From positions 62,001-126,000 of the forward strand of contig NZ_CANMUW010000011.1 of NCBI RefSeq assembly GCF_947501225.1: a stretch of DNA of 64,000 nt, given 5' to 3'. The position numbers and the translations under genes were made by a program. Shown in pieces: positions 9,163 through 18,476 of this stretch. Source of the stretch: an uncultured Shewanella sp. (GTDB lineage Bacteria > Pseudomonadota > Gammaproteobacteria > Enterobacterales > Shewanellaceae). Position 1 is the stretch's first letter. Each line of letters begins with the position of its first letter. The notes under the pieces are model-generated. The model worked only from the letters and a program-made list of their open reading frames with translations, was not told the DNA's origin and did not search any database.

Positions 9163-10050
9163 ATGTCAGCAAAACATCCCATCATCGCAGTGACCGGCTC
9201 CTCAGGAGCAGGAACAACGACAACGACTACGGCCTTTAAGCATATTTTCCGCCAGCTGGGGATCAATGCCGCAACGGTCGAAGGTGATAGCTTTCATCAC
9301 TTTACCCGCCCTGAAATGGAACTGATGATACGTAAGGCTAAGACAGAAAATAAAAATATCAGTTATTTTGGCCCCGAGGCGAACGACTTTGAAAAACTGG
9401 AGCAGTGCTTCAGCGACTATGGCGCTACCGGCCAGGGTGAAACCCGTGCCTACCTGCACACGTTCGATGAAGCTGTGCCGTTCAACCAGATGCCCGGCAC
9501 CTTTACCCAGTGGCACCCTCTGCCTGAAAATACCGATATGCTCTACTATGAGGGACTTCACGGTGGCGTGAAAACCGACACCTGCAATGTGGCGGAACAT
9601 GTCGATCTGCTCATAGGTATGGTGCCTATCGTCAACCTGGAGTGGATCCAGAAGATCATTCGTGACACCTCGGAGAGAGGCCACAGTCGCGAAAAGGTGA
9701 TGGGCTCGATAGTGCGTAGCATGGATGATTATATCAACCATATGACTCCACAGTTTTCACGTACCCACATCAACTTTCAACGTGTGCCTACCGTAGACAC
9801 CTCCAACCCGTTCAGTGCCAAGAATATCCCCAGCCTGGATGAGAGTTTCGTTGTTATCCGTTTTCGCGGCATCAAAAATGTCGACTTCCCCTACTACCTG
9901 AAGATGATAGACGGCTCATTTATGTCCAGAGTCAATACCATGGTGGTGCCCGGCGGCAAGATGTCCCTGGCCATGGAGCTGATCTTAACCCCCTTGATAC
10001 GGGATCTGCTGGAGAAGCGACAACAACTCCTCTCTCTCGATAACGAATAG
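9163..10050 (+). CDS. prkB: Phosphoribulokinase-like protein PrkB
   Basis: A 295-residue P-loop kinase. The Walker A is GSSGAGTTT (about residue 12), with the substrate-binding VEGDSFHHF segment and the YYEGLHGG acid motif in the phosphoribulokinase order. Despite the name, bacteria without a Calvin cycle carry this gene and its substrate is unknown. A good AGGAAA ribosome site precedes the ATG. In E. coli prkB is followed by yhfA and then crp; here about 8.4 kb of repeats and metal-efflux genes separate prkB from crp, and yhfA is absent. Confidence 0.92.
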   Translation: MSAKHPIIAVTGSSGAGTTTTTTAFKHIFRQLGINAATVEGDSFHHFTRPEMELMIRKAKTENKNISYFGPEANDFEKLEQCFSDYGATGQGETRAYLHTFDEAVPFNQMPGTFTQWHPLPENTDMLYYEGLHGGVKTDTCNVAEHVDLLIGMVPIVNLEWIQKIIRDTSERGHSREKVMGSIVRSMDDYINHMTPQFSRTHINFQRVPTVDTSNPFSAKNIPSLDESFVVIRFRGIKNVDFPYYLKMIDGSFMSRVNTMVVPGGKMSLAMELILTPLIRDLLEKRQQLLSLDNE

Positions 10051-10174
10051 AGACAGAAAATTTGCACGTTTTATTTCGACTAAGAAAAGCTTAAGCTTCA
10101 TTTAAGTATGATGCAGTAAACTTTCTCTCGTCGGGATTTCAGGCGAAAGACTGATGAGCTGGCATGCTCTTGGA

Positions 10175-10536
10175 AGTGAATTCCCCCATCTTGATCTGTT
10201 TGTTTCCTTGAGTATGCTAGCTATTCCCCTCTTCAACTAAGACAACCCAGAGTGAATTCCACATCCGTGCTTGATCCGCTTATTTCCTTGAGTATGCTAG
10301 CTATTCCGACCCTCTTGTTTATCATCGAAAGTGAATTCCACATCCATGCTTGATCTGCTCGCTTCTTGAGTATGCTAGCTATTCCCCTCTTCAACTAAGA
10401 CAACCCAGAGTGAATTCCACATCCATGCTTGATCTGCTCTTTCCTTGAGTATGCTAGCTATTCCCCTCTTCAAATAAGACAACCCAGAGTGAATTCCACG
10501 TCTATGCTTGATCCGCTCATTTCTTGAGTATGCTAG
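10175..10536. repeat. Tandem repeat, five copies of a 76-79 bp unit
   Basis: Five head-to-tail copies begin at 10175, 10251, 10330, 10409 and 10488, each with AGTGAATTCC; periods are 76, 79, 79 and 79 bp. Each copy then has TGCTTGATC or a variant, CTTGAGTATGCTAG and, except the last, CTATTCC with CTCTTCAACTAAGACAACCC or a variant. The last copy ends at TGCTAG. The unit contains EcoRI-like and NheI-like palindromes (GAATTC, GCTAGC). It lies between prkB and the 3' end of the efflux pump gene and is non-coding. Period and near-identity suggest recent slippage or unequal exchange. Confidence 0.92.
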
Positions 10537-10590
10537 AACTAGGATAAACCTAAGGTCCTAGGAGCTAGAATCTCAAACCTCGCAACTCTC

Positions 10591-10616
10591 AACTTAAAAC
10601 TTAAAACTTAAAACTA
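10591..10616. repeat. Short direct repeat, 8-bp unit
   Basis: Three perfect copies and a partial copy of an 8-bp unit (ACTTAAAA) occur in a row just after the larger tandem array. Confidence 0.75.
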
Positions 10617-10630
10617 AGAAGATAAGATAT

Positions 10631-10653
10631 TAGCGGGAGACTGGCTCCCGCTA
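10631..10653 (-). terminator. Hairpin downstream of the efflux pump gene
   Basis: A 9-bp perfect stem (10631-10639 with 10645-10653) and a 5-nt loop lie 18 bp beyond the stop of the RND pump gene. No clean T run follows on the minus strand, so termination is probable rather than certain. Confidence 0.5.
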
Positions 10654-10671
10654 TCGAAACCATAATCCGGA

Positions 10672-13600
10672 CTAGCTCACCTCCCTCTTACCACTAAAAC
10701 GGTACACCAGCAGATATAGCACCGGCAGGATAACCAGAGTCAACAGGGTCGAGGAGACGATGCCGCCAATCACGACGGTAGCCAGCGGTCGCTGCACCTC
10801 GGCACCGGTGCCGACATTCAGTGCCATAGGAATAAAGCCGAGACTCGCCACCAGCGCAGTCATCAACACCGGGCGCAGTCGCTGGCTTGCACCCTGCTTG
10901 ATCGCCTCGAGTAACTCGCCTCCCTGCTGCCTCAACTCCTTGATGAAGCTCAGCATTACCACACCGTTGAGTACGGCAATACCCGAGAGGGCGATGAATC
11001 CAACCGCCGCCGAGATGGACAGGGGCATATCTCTGAGCACCAAAGCCAGCACGCCACCGGTCAGTGCCAGCGGTACACCGCTGAAGATGATCAACGAATC
11101 CCTGATTGAGCCGAAAGCGCTGTACAGGAGGCCGAAGATCAGCAGCAGAGTGAGCGGCACTATGATCATCAAGCGGTTCGATGCCGACTCTAACTGCTCA
11201 AAAGTTCCCCCATATTCACTCCAGTAACCACTGGGCAGGTTAAGATCCCTCTCCATCAGCGACTTGGTCTCCTTGATGAATGAGCCCAGATCCCTCCCCT
11301 CGACGTTAGCCGTCACCACCACATGTCGTTTACCGCTTTGGCGATTGATCTGATTTGGCCCCACCTTAAATTGAATATCGGCAACCTCACCAAGGGGCAC
11401 ATAACTGAGATCCGGGTTAAGCTCCGCCGGTAAGGGGATCGGCAAACGCTTAAGCGCCCTCAGATCCTGACTGATATCCCGCTGCATGCGAACCACCAGC
11501 CTGAAACGGCGATCGCCCTCATAGATAAGGCCGACGGGCACACCTGAAACCGCAGCCTGTAACGCCTGTTGCACATCGACTATGGTCAGCCCCAGCAGGG
11601 CTAAATGGTCGCGATTAGGCTCGACCGATAGTGTCGGCAAACCAGACATCTGCTCGACCCGGATATCCTTAGCCCCATCGAGTTGATGGAACAAGACCTC
11701 GGCGCGATCACCGGCGGCTTTGAGAGTATCGAGATCGTCACCATATATTCGCAGTGCCACATCGGCACGAACACCGGCAATCAACTCATTGAAGCGCATC
11801 TCGATAGGCTGGGTAAACTCGTAGTTGTTACCGGGTACCTGCTCGACATGCTCTCTCAGCTCATCGATAAACTCCTCCTTAGTCTTATCCGGATCGGCCC
11901 ACTGATCCCGTGGCTTGATGATCAAGATGGTGTCGGCAACACTCGGCGGCATAGGATCGGTCGCCACCTCAGGGGTACCTATCCTCGAAAACACACGCTC
12001 AACTTCATCAAGCTCACCGATAACCAGTTCGAGCTTCTTCTGCATCTCGGTCGACTGCTCCAGGCCGGTTCCGGTTATGCGCATGGCATGCATCGCGATG
12101 TCGCCCTCATCCAGCTTAGGCAGAAATTCAGAGCCTAAACGACTCGCTTGATACAGTGTGAGCGCCATCAAGGCGATAGCGATGAGCACTATGACGGCGG
12201 GGCGCTTCAGCGAGAAAAATAGCACAGGTTCATAGACGCCACGTGCTCTGGCCATCAGCCAGTTCTCCTTCTCATTGACCTTACCCTTAACAAACAGCGC
12301 AATGGCGGCAGGAACGAAGGTGACCGAGAATATGAGTGCACCGATAAGGGCCGCAACTACGGTGAAGGCCATAGGGTGGAACATCTTACCTTCGACGCCA
12401 CTGAGAGCGAAAATAGGCAGATAGACCAACATGATGATCAACACACCAAACACCGCCGGACGGAACACCTCTTTGGTCGACTCAAATACCACCTTCAGAC
12501 GCTCCTCGAGTGTGAGCAGACGGCCGAACTGATGCTGAGCCATCCCTAAGCGGCGAAGGGCGTTCTCGACGATGATCACCGCACCATCGACGATAATGCC
12601 AAAGTCGATGGCACCCAGGCTCATCAGGTTGCCCGATACCCGGTTCGTTGTCATACCTGTGATGGCAAACAGCATACTGAGCGGGATCACCAGGGCGGCG
12701 ATCAGCGCGGCGCGAAAGTTCCCCAACAGGGCAAACAGTACAACTATGACCAGTACGGCACCTTCGAACAGGTTCTTCTGCACCGTAGCTATCGCCTTAT
12801 CGACTAAGCCGGTTCTGTCATACACAGCCTCGGCCACAATCCCCTCTGGCAGACTGGCATTAACCAGTTCCAGTCTGTCGCCGACCTCCTTGGCGACCAC
12901 GCGGCTGTTCTCCCCCATCAACATGAAGGCGGTACCCAACACAGTCTCTTCACCATCCTGGGTGGCGGCGCCGGTTCTGAGTTGCTTACCGTAAAACACC
13001 TCGGCGACATCGCCGATACGAACAGGTGCATCATCCCGCTTAGTCACCACGACCCGGCGGATCTCATCGAGGTTCTTCAGCTGCCCCGGTGAACGCACCA
13101 GCCACTGCTCGCCACTCCTCTCTATGTAGCCGGCACCGATATTACGGTTGTTACGCTCCAACGCCGAGATCACATCATCGACGGTAACCTTAAATGCCAG
13201 TAACTTGCCGGGATCCGGTGCCACCTGATATTCCCGCTCGAAGCCACCCAGGCTGTTGATCTCGGTGACGCCGGGAACCTTGACCAGCTGCGGACGAATG
13301 ATCCAATCCTGGATGGTACGCAGATCTTCGGCATTATAGGGAGTGCCATCCTCTTTCAAGGCGCCATCTTGCGCGCGAATAGAGTAGGTGAAGATCTCAC
13401 CCAGGCCACTGCTCACAGGCCCCAGAGCTGGCTCGGCTTCCACGGGTAACTCCCCGGAGACGCCCTGAAGCCGTTCGGCTATCTGCTGTCTGGCCCAGTA
13501 GATATCTGTACCCTCATCGAAGATCACCGTCACCTGAGACAGGCCGTAACGCGAGATCGAGCGCGTATGGTCCAGATTAGGGATCCCCGCCATCGCATTC

Positions 13601-13806
13601 TCGATGACATAGGTCAGTCGCTGTTCAGACTCGAGTGGAGAGTAGCCAGCAATCGCCGTATTTATCTGTACCTGCACATTGGTGATATCCGGCACGGCAT
13701 CGATTGGCAACTTCAGGGTGTTGTATACGCCCAACAGTGCAATGAGCAAGGTCATGGCGAGCACCAGTAACCGTCTCTTTAGCGCAAAGGAGATGATTGT
13801 ATCCAT
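10672..13806 (-). CDS. czcA: Heavy-metal efflux RND permease, CzcA type
   Basis: A 1044-residue inner-membrane RND pump with the usual 12-helix, two-loop layout and the N-terminal ALKRRLLVLAMTLL helix. The proton-relay helix IV reads DFGIIVDGAVIIVEN (about residue 400). This is the signature of divalent-cation HME pumps (Zn/Co/Cd, or Ni), whereas Cu/Ag pumps of the CusA type have a different helix IV. I therefore call CzcA-type rather than CusA, although specificity needs testing. It should form a tripartite pump with the products of the two upstream genes. An AGGAGAGGA ribosome site precedes the ATG, 12 bp after the adaptor gene stop. Third structural gene of the czcCBA operon. Confidence 0.93.
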   Translation of the reverse strand: MDTIISFALKRRLLVLAMTLLIALLGVYNTLKLPIDAVPDITNVQVQINTAIAGYSPLESEQRLTYVIENAMAGIPNLDHTRSISRYGLSQVTVIFDEGTDIYWARQQIAERLQGVSGELPVEAEPALGPVSSGLGEIFTYSIRAQDGALKEDGTPYNAEDLRTIQDWIIRPQLVKVPGVTEINSLGGFEREYQVAPDPGKLLAFKVTVDDVISALERNNRNIGAGYIERSGEQWLVRSPGQLKNLDEIRRVVVTKRDDAPVRIGDVAEVFYGKQLRTGAATQDGEETVLGTAFMLMGENSRVVAKEVGDRLELVNASLPEGIVAEAVYDRTGLVDKAIATVQKNLFEGAVLVIVVLFALLGNFRAALIAALVIPLSMLFAITGMTTNRVSGNLMSLGAIDFGIIVDGAVIIVENALRRLGMAQHQFGRLLTLEERLKVVFESTKEVFRPAVFGVLIIMLVYLPIFALSGVEGKMFHPMAFTVVAALIGALIFSVTFVPAAIALFVKGKVNEKENWLMARARGVYEPVLFFSLKRPAVIVLIAIALMALTLYQASRLGSEFLPKLDEGDIAMHAMRITGTGLEQSTEMQKKLELVIGELDEVERVFSRIGTPEVATDPMPPSVADTILIIKPRDQWADPDKTKEEFIDELREHVEQVPGNNYEFTQPIEMRFNELIAGVRADVALRIYGDDLDTLKAAGDRAEVLFHQLDGAKDIRVEQMSGLPTLSVEPNRDHLALLGLTIVDVQQALQAAVSGVPVGLIYEGDRRFRLVVRMQRDISQDLRALKRLPIPLPAELNPDLSYVPLGEVADIQFKVGPNQINRQSGKRHVVVTANVEGRDLGSFIKETKSLMERDLNLPSGYWSEYGGTFEQLESASNRLMIIVPLTLLLIFGLLYSAFGSIRDSLIIFSGVPLALTGGVLALVLRDMPLSISAAVGFIALSGIAVLNGVVMLSFIKELRQQGGELLEAIKQGASQRLRPVLMTALVASLGFIPMALNVGTGAEVQRPLATVVIGGIVSSTLLTLVILPVLYLLVYRFSGKREVS

Positions 13807-13818
13807 GTTAATCCTCTC

Positions 13819-15123
13819 CTAGTGTACGTGCTTAGCGGCATTTTTCATGATATCCGCCTTAAGCAGATAGCTGTTTTCGGTGACATATTCCACGTTACTA
13901 TCCAGTCCCGCCAAAACTTCTACATATACGCCGTCACTCTCACCGAGTGTCAGCATACGCACCTCGAAGGTATTTCCATGCTTTATAAATACAGCAGGTT
14001 TTTCCATAAAGGTTTGAAGTGAATCGACGCGTACTGCAAGCGGTACCTGTTTGGTACGGGTCTCAATATCGGCCTGTATATGCATGCCCGGACGCCAGTG
14101 TCCATGATCATTATCGATCACTGCGCGGACGCGGGCGATATGGCCACCTGTCATGATTGGGGCGATATAGCTGATGGTACTACTAGCCGGGGGGCTGACC
14201 TCTTTGCCCTGATGCACCTTGTCTTTGTGAGCATCTCCTATCGTCACCGGTTGACCCAGCGACAGCTTGGCTATGCTGTCAGGAAAGGCTGAAAGATCGA
14301 TCCAGACACGCGATAGGTCGCTGATACGTACAAGGGCACGATTTAATGTATTGTCCCCCAGACTCAATAACTGCTCGGTGACCTGACCACCGGCCGGACT
14401 CTTGACCTGATAGCTCTGCAGTGTGCTTGAGTTACGCACGGTAGCGATAACCTGCCCCTTCTGTACGCTATCACCTATGCTGACATGAAGTTGCTCGATG
14501 ACACCGGCATAGGGTGCATTCACACTGAACTGATTATCGGCAATAGGGGCGATGATACCGAACAGGGTATCGACGAAGGTGAGCTGCTTAGCCTCCGCAA
14601 GCTGCGTCTGAACCCCAGAGAGCTTCAGCAACCGGTCGTTGATCTCGGTACGGCCCATAAAGTTATCGTAGTGCCAATCGAACTCCTCCCCCTCAAAACC
14701 GGCATGCACCTCCACCTCAAATGAGTGTGGCTCGGCGACGCTCTGTTCACTCACCAGATAATCCTCCTCAATGGTAAAGCTGACTCTGTCAGTTTTTCCG
14801 CCAAGACGATTAAGCAGGAGCTCGAGATTAACCCTGCCCGGCTCCACCGGCTCGCCCTTAAGGTAGGCATACACACGCATCTCCGGCGGGATCCCGGACT
14901 CGACCATAGTGATCTCCAGTTCAAACTCGCCACTGTGCAACAGCCGGCCACCGTGTGGTCCTTCGGGAACGTGCTCCTCCTGCTCCTCATGCCCATGCCC
15001 ATGACCGTGGTTGCCACCGGCCCATACTTGACCCGCTGGCAGCAGAGTCGGAATAGAAAAAGCCGACAGGGTGATGGCCGCGGCCATCAATGCTGATGAA
15101 AGCTGATTCATTTTAACGTTCAT
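13819..15123 (-). CDS. czcB: Periplasmic adaptor of metal efflux pump, CzcB type
   Basis: A 434-residue membrane-fusion protein with a signal peptide (cleavage near VWAGG) and immediately after it a His-rich stretch (GNHGHGHGHEE) likely to bind metal. Then come a beta-rich N-terminal metal-binding domain (about 50-160), a lipoyl/barrel-sandwich segment (NAPYAGVIEQLHVSIGDSVQKGQ, in two halves), a short hairpin and beta-barrel domains. The ATG overlaps the stop of the outer-membrane gene by one base (TAATG) and has an AGGAGA site, so translation is coupled. It links the inner-membrane pump to the outer-membrane channel. The His cluster supports a divalent metal such as zinc, cobalt, cadmium or nickel. 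Confidence 0.92.
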   Translation of the reverse strand: MNVKMNQLSSALMAAAITLSAFSIPTLLPAGQVWAGGNHGHGHGHEEQEEHVPEGPHGGRLLHSGEFELEITMVESGIPPEMRVYAYLKGEPVEPGRVNLELLLNRLGGKTDRVSFTIEEDYLVSEQSVAEPHSFEVEVHAGFEGEEFDWHYDNFMGRTEINDRLLKLSGVQTQLAEAKQLTFVDTLFGIIAPIADNQFSVNAPYAGVIEQLHVSIGDSVQKGQVIATVRNSSTLQSYQVKSPAGGQVTEQLLSLGDNTLNRALVRISDLSRVWIDLSAFPDSIAKLSLGQPVTIGDAHKDKVHQGKEVSPPASSTISYIAPIMTGGHIARVRAVIDNDHGHWRPGMHIQADIETRTKQVPLAVRVDSLQTFMEKPAVFIKHGNTFEVRMLTLGESDGVYVEVLAGLDSNVEYVTENSYLLKADIMKNAAKHVH

Positions 15124-16445
15124 TATCTGTTCTCCTGTGCCGCAGCTGGCATGGCATTGAATGGGTTAGTGCTCATGGATTGTCCGGTTATACGCTCGAG
15201 CTCGAGCTTCTGCCGGTAGACTGCCGCCTCGGCTTCGATAAGGTCACGCTCCACGCTAAAGAGTTCCGACTGGGCATCGGCAAGCTGCAGCACATTAGTC
15301 TGCCCGGTTTGGTAGGCAGCTTGAGTATCTTTGAGCAGACGCCGGGCCAGAGGCAAGATCTGCTGTTCGATCAGCCTTGCCTGTCCGACGTTGTTTACCA
15401 TGGCCTGATGGATCTCCAGCAGTGAAAGTCTCAGCTGACTACGGGCTAGTTTTTGCTGCTCCATCGCCATCGCCTCATTGGCTTTAGCGGCCAGTATGTT
15501 GCCCTGGTTAGGGTTTGAGAGTGGGATAGGCATAGAGAAATTGAACATCAGGGCACCATCATCGAAGCCGTCATAACTTCTGACTCCCAGACCCAATGTC
15601 ACATCGTGTTGCGCCTTAGCCTCCTCCATGCGACGTTTGGCATACATCAAACGTCCTGTACTTAACAGCTGCAGATACTGCGGTGCCCTTTCGATAGCGT
15701 TGAGTACACTGGCTGCCGCCGGTAGCCTGGTCAGTGGCTTGAGCTCACCCGCCGCACGTTGAAAGTGCGGCTCACCGGACCAGATGGCGGCTAAGCGCAG
15801 CCGTGCCAGAGCCGTCTCGCCATCGAGCCTCTCTTTAACCGCTTTTGAGTGTGACAGGCGCAGTGCCATCTTAGTGACATCGGCCTCGATAACGGCTCCG
15901 GCTCTGGCACGGGATTCGATAGCCTTCAGGGCTTCGCGTTCGACCAGGATCCGTCGCTCGCTCCAATCCTGTAGCGCCTGCAACCTGAGTAGTTGATAGT
16001 ATCGTCCGGTGGCCTGAGCCAAAATATCCAGGCGCAGAAGCTCATACTCCCCCAGTTTCTGACGCTCTGAAGCTTGAGCGACATCGATACGCCGCTGACG
16101 CTTATCACCCAATTCGATAAGCTGACTCAACCCCAGAGTCACCTCGACGTTATCCACCCCCTGCATATCTCCCGTGCCGAGCAGATTTTCAACTTCGACG
16201 GAAAATTCGGGATTGGGCTTGACCCCGGCTTGCAGGGTCAAGGCTTCACTGACTCTTAATTCATAGGGAAAAGCTTGCAGCTGAACATTGTTCAACAAGG
16301 TTTTTTCCAGTACCCAAGGTAGAGTAATTTCGCCCGGCTCTGTCTGAGCTGAACTTTTGCCTGCAAATAATGCAAGCACACACAGACTCACGGTGACCAG
16401 TGCACGTTGGCAGGTCACAAGTGTGTTCGCTTGAGATCTCTTCAC
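15123..16445 (-). CDS. czcC: Outer-membrane efflux channel, TolC/CzcC type
   Basis: About 440 residues. A signal peptide (ALVTVSLCVLALFAG, cleavage near SSAQ) precedes two outer-membrane-efflux repeats of long helices and short beta strands (for example VKPNPEFSVEVEN, LGLSQLIELGDKR and AYQTGQTNVLQLADAQSELFS). It forms the channel through which the pump expels metal. The frame is open to 16502 from a TTG, but the GTG at 16445 has a GGAG about 9 bases upstream and gives a normal signal peptide, so I prefer it. First structural gene of the efflux operon; its stop overlaps the czcB start. Confidence 0.88.
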   Translation of the reverse strand: MKRSQANTLVTCQRALVTVSLCVLALFAGKSSAQTEPGEITLPWVLEKTLLNNVQLQAFPYELRVSEALTLQAGVKPNPEFSVEVENLLGTGDMQGVDNVEVTLGLSQLIELGDKRQRRIDVAQASERQKLGEYELLRLDILAQATGRYYQLLRLQALQDWSERRILVEREALKAIESRARAGAVIEADVTKMALRLSHSKAVKERLDGETALARLRLAAIWSGEPHFQRAAGELKPLTRLPAAASVLNAIERAPQYLQLLSTGRLMYAKRRMEEAKAQHDVTLGLGVRSYDGFDDGALMFNFSMPIPLSNPNQGNILAAKANEAMAMEQQKLARSQLRLSLLEIHQAMVNNVGQARLIEQQILPLARRLLKDTQAAYQTGQTNVLQLADAQSELFSVERDLIEAEAAVYRQKLELERITGQSMSTNPFNAMPAAAQENR

Positions 16446-16581
16446 GAGAATAAACTCCGGTTTTCGCCGGAACACACGGCGATGCGAATGGCATCTAATC
16501 AAGATCAGACACAGGAATCCGCACCCAATATCAGGTGTTCAGGCAGATTTAATTAAGAAAAATTATTTAAATAACGCGGAG

Positions 16582-16983
16582 TTAACTATATGGAGGGGGG
16601 ATTGGCGGTGCGTAACTTCTATCTTGATAGCTGATAAGAAACAGGCTTTTACCTTCGACCCGGTCGCGATCACAGGCAAACTGCAGCTCTACGGGCGGAT
16701 GACAGGAGGTATGAAAATCATCATCGTGTTCATCGTGTTCATCTTGCTCACTGCCCGCTCTGGTATGAACACAAGTGCAGGTCGGCGCATGACAGCAAGA
16801 CTCCTGCTCTTCACCCGAGGGAGTGGCTTGGATTTGCGAGAGTGCTTGCGAGAGCTCTTGTGAGGTTAGCTCGTTGGTGTGGATATCCGATGCTACACAG
16901 GTCGGAAATAACTGAGACACGAAAACCACCAGCAATAGAACCAGTGTCAACTTAGATTGTAAAACCTGTGTTGAAGCTTTCAT
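16582..16983 (-). CDS. Small secreted Cys/His-rich protein upstream of czcCBA
   Basis: About 133 residues: a signal peptide (LVLLLVVFVSQLFPTCVAS) followed by a region with ESCCHAPTCTCVH and an acidic stretch EQDEHDEHDDDFHTSCHPP, then a Pro-rich end (PPIPPPYS). The clustered Cys, His and Asp/Glu suggest metal binding in the periplasm. It is read in the same direction as czcCBA and ends about 135 bp before czcC, so it may share a promoter and serve as a metal sensor or buffer; this is inference. The ATG at 16983 is chosen over an in-frame TTG three codons upstream. I do not recognise a named family. Confidence 0.65.
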   Translation of the reverse strand: MKASTQVLQSKLTLVLLLVVFVSQLFPTCVASDIHTNELTSQELSQALSQIQATPSGEEQESCCHAPTCTCVHTRAGSEQDEHDEHDDDFHTSCHPPVELQFACDRDRVEGKSLFLISYQDRSYAPPIPPPYS

Positions 16984-17252
16984 GTTAAACAAACAACCAT
17001 TCCCAAGTCAGAATAGCCTTTGGCTATTAAGGTTAAAAACTGCAACTCGCAGTTAAGAGTGGGGCCTATCAACCTGACCCTGTAAAAAACACTGGCTATT
17101 AGACCAGAGTCAATTTTTAAGATCCAGAGACAAGATATCTATTTACACGGACAAATAGGGATTTCGTGACATGCACTAAGGTATTTGATTAAATTTCAAT
17201 AGAGATGAATAGGGCCACCTCTCCAGATGACCTAAAGGTTAAGCCTATATAG

Positions 17253-18029
17253 TTACATCAAAGGTACGACTTCACGAAACGGTTTATTCTGCTGATAGGT
17301 CTGAAGGCGCTGCTCAAACTCACCGGCTCTATGGGCCTCTTCGCTATGTTTCAATGCATCGATCGCTTTAAGCTGGGTGCTGATTGCCGCATTGTAGTCA
17401 CCGATTTCAGCGTAGGCTGCTGCCAGATTATCCAGATTGGTTGGATTTTCCCGATCCGCCTCGACCAGGGTGCGAGCCAGCTGTAGTGCCTTATCTCCAT
17501 TTCGGTACTCCTCTTCAGGACAGGTCGATAGGATCCAGGCAACATTACCCAGCGAAACTTCATCGCCGACCGAACTGAAACGATCGACCGCTTTACCACA
17601 ATTACGCTCCACTCCATTCCCGCCGGCGGCATAGATAAAGCCCAGCCTGAATTGCGCCCACTTGCTCCCCTGCTCGCTTAAGGAGAGATACCAACGCTCG
17701 GCAACGGTAAGGTCACGCTCGATGATATTGCCTTCGAAGGAGAGATCGGCCAAGGTTTGTTGCGCCTTAGGGTGTCCCTGTTCGGCAGCGAGAGATACCC
17801 AATCGAGCCCCTGTTGTTGATCTTGTTCGACAAAACGACCTGACAGATACATGAGCCCAAGAAGAAACTGTGCCTCTTTCTCTCCTTGAGCGGCCTTTAA
17901 TTGAATATGAGCGAGTTTACTCGCGGCAACTTCCGCTACAGGTTGAGGAATTGAAAACGCATTAGCTGTAGTACTCGTTAAGAGTAAAAAAACAAAACCA
18001 ACGCCAACAAATAACGGATGATATTTCAA
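17253..18029 (-). CDS. Secreted Sel1/TPR-repeat protein
   Basis: A 258-residue protein with a signal peptide (FVFLLLTSTTANA) and at least three Sel1-like repeats (about 45-150; EAQFLLGLMYLSGR, PKAQQTLADLSFEG, WAQFRLGFIYAAGG). Then come two TPR-like helices (NLDNLAAAYAEIGDYNAAI). It is probably a periplasmic scaffold for protein-protein contacts. The start is TTG: an AGGAG lies at correct spacing and no ATG fits. It lies between the metal-efflux cluster and crp, separate from both; no specific partner can be named. Confidence 0.78.
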   Translation of the reverse strand: MKYHPLFVGVGFVFLLLTSTTANAFSIPQPVAEVAASKLAHIQLKAAQGEKEAQFLLGLMYLSGRFVEQDQQQGLDWVSLAAEQGHPKAQQTLADLSFEGNIIERDLTVAERWYLSLSEQGSKWAQFRLGFIYAAGGNGVERNCGKAVDRFSSVGDEVSLGNVAWILSTCPEEEYRNGDKALQLARTLVEADRENPTNLDNLAAAYAEIGDYNAAISTQLKAIDALKHSEEAHRAGEFEQRLQTYQQNKPFREVVPLM

Positions 18030-18476
18030 AACAACTCCTAATTGAAATCAACATTTGGGCCAGTCTGAAGCGGATATCTGATGTAGATAAAACAAAACCG
18101 GAACAGAGAAAATAGCACAGTAAAAATTTTGTACAAACCCCTTGTTTCCCCTGAGTTAGCCAGATTTAACAGTCAAAGTCGAGAAAAACAGTATTTCATG
18201 ATCAGTTTAAGACAAATAAATATTGAACAAGTTCAGCATGAAAGGGGGATAAGATGTGATTGAGTCTGCATTGTTAAACCAATCAGTGCATATTTATACG
18301 GTATTAGTTGACTTATATCACTAATGTATCAAAATAAACATCAATATAGATAGTCTGTTACGAATATTCATTCTCTCTAAACTTAGACATTCATCTAGGT
18401 TTTGGTGACATAATTGACGTAAACTGCTTATTTAGCATATTCTTGTATTTAAATTAAACTGTCGAGGAACATAGGC
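18030..18476. other. Intergenic region upstream of crp
   Basis: About 450 bp, strongly AT-rich, between the divergently read Sel1 gene and crp. It must hold both promoters. No TGTGA-N6-TCACA site fully matching the CRP consensus was found, nor a coding frame or clear hairpin. The crp ribosome site (GAGGAAC) is at its right end. Confidence 0.5.

Noticed and set aside
10175..10536. CRISPR array
   Set aside because: Units are contiguous 76-79 bp tandem copies with no unique spacers.
10672..13806. Annotating the RND pump as CusA (copper/silver)
   Set aside because: Helix IV reads DFGIIVDGA, the divalent-cation pattern, and the adaptor is His-rich rather than Met-rich; CzcA type is better.
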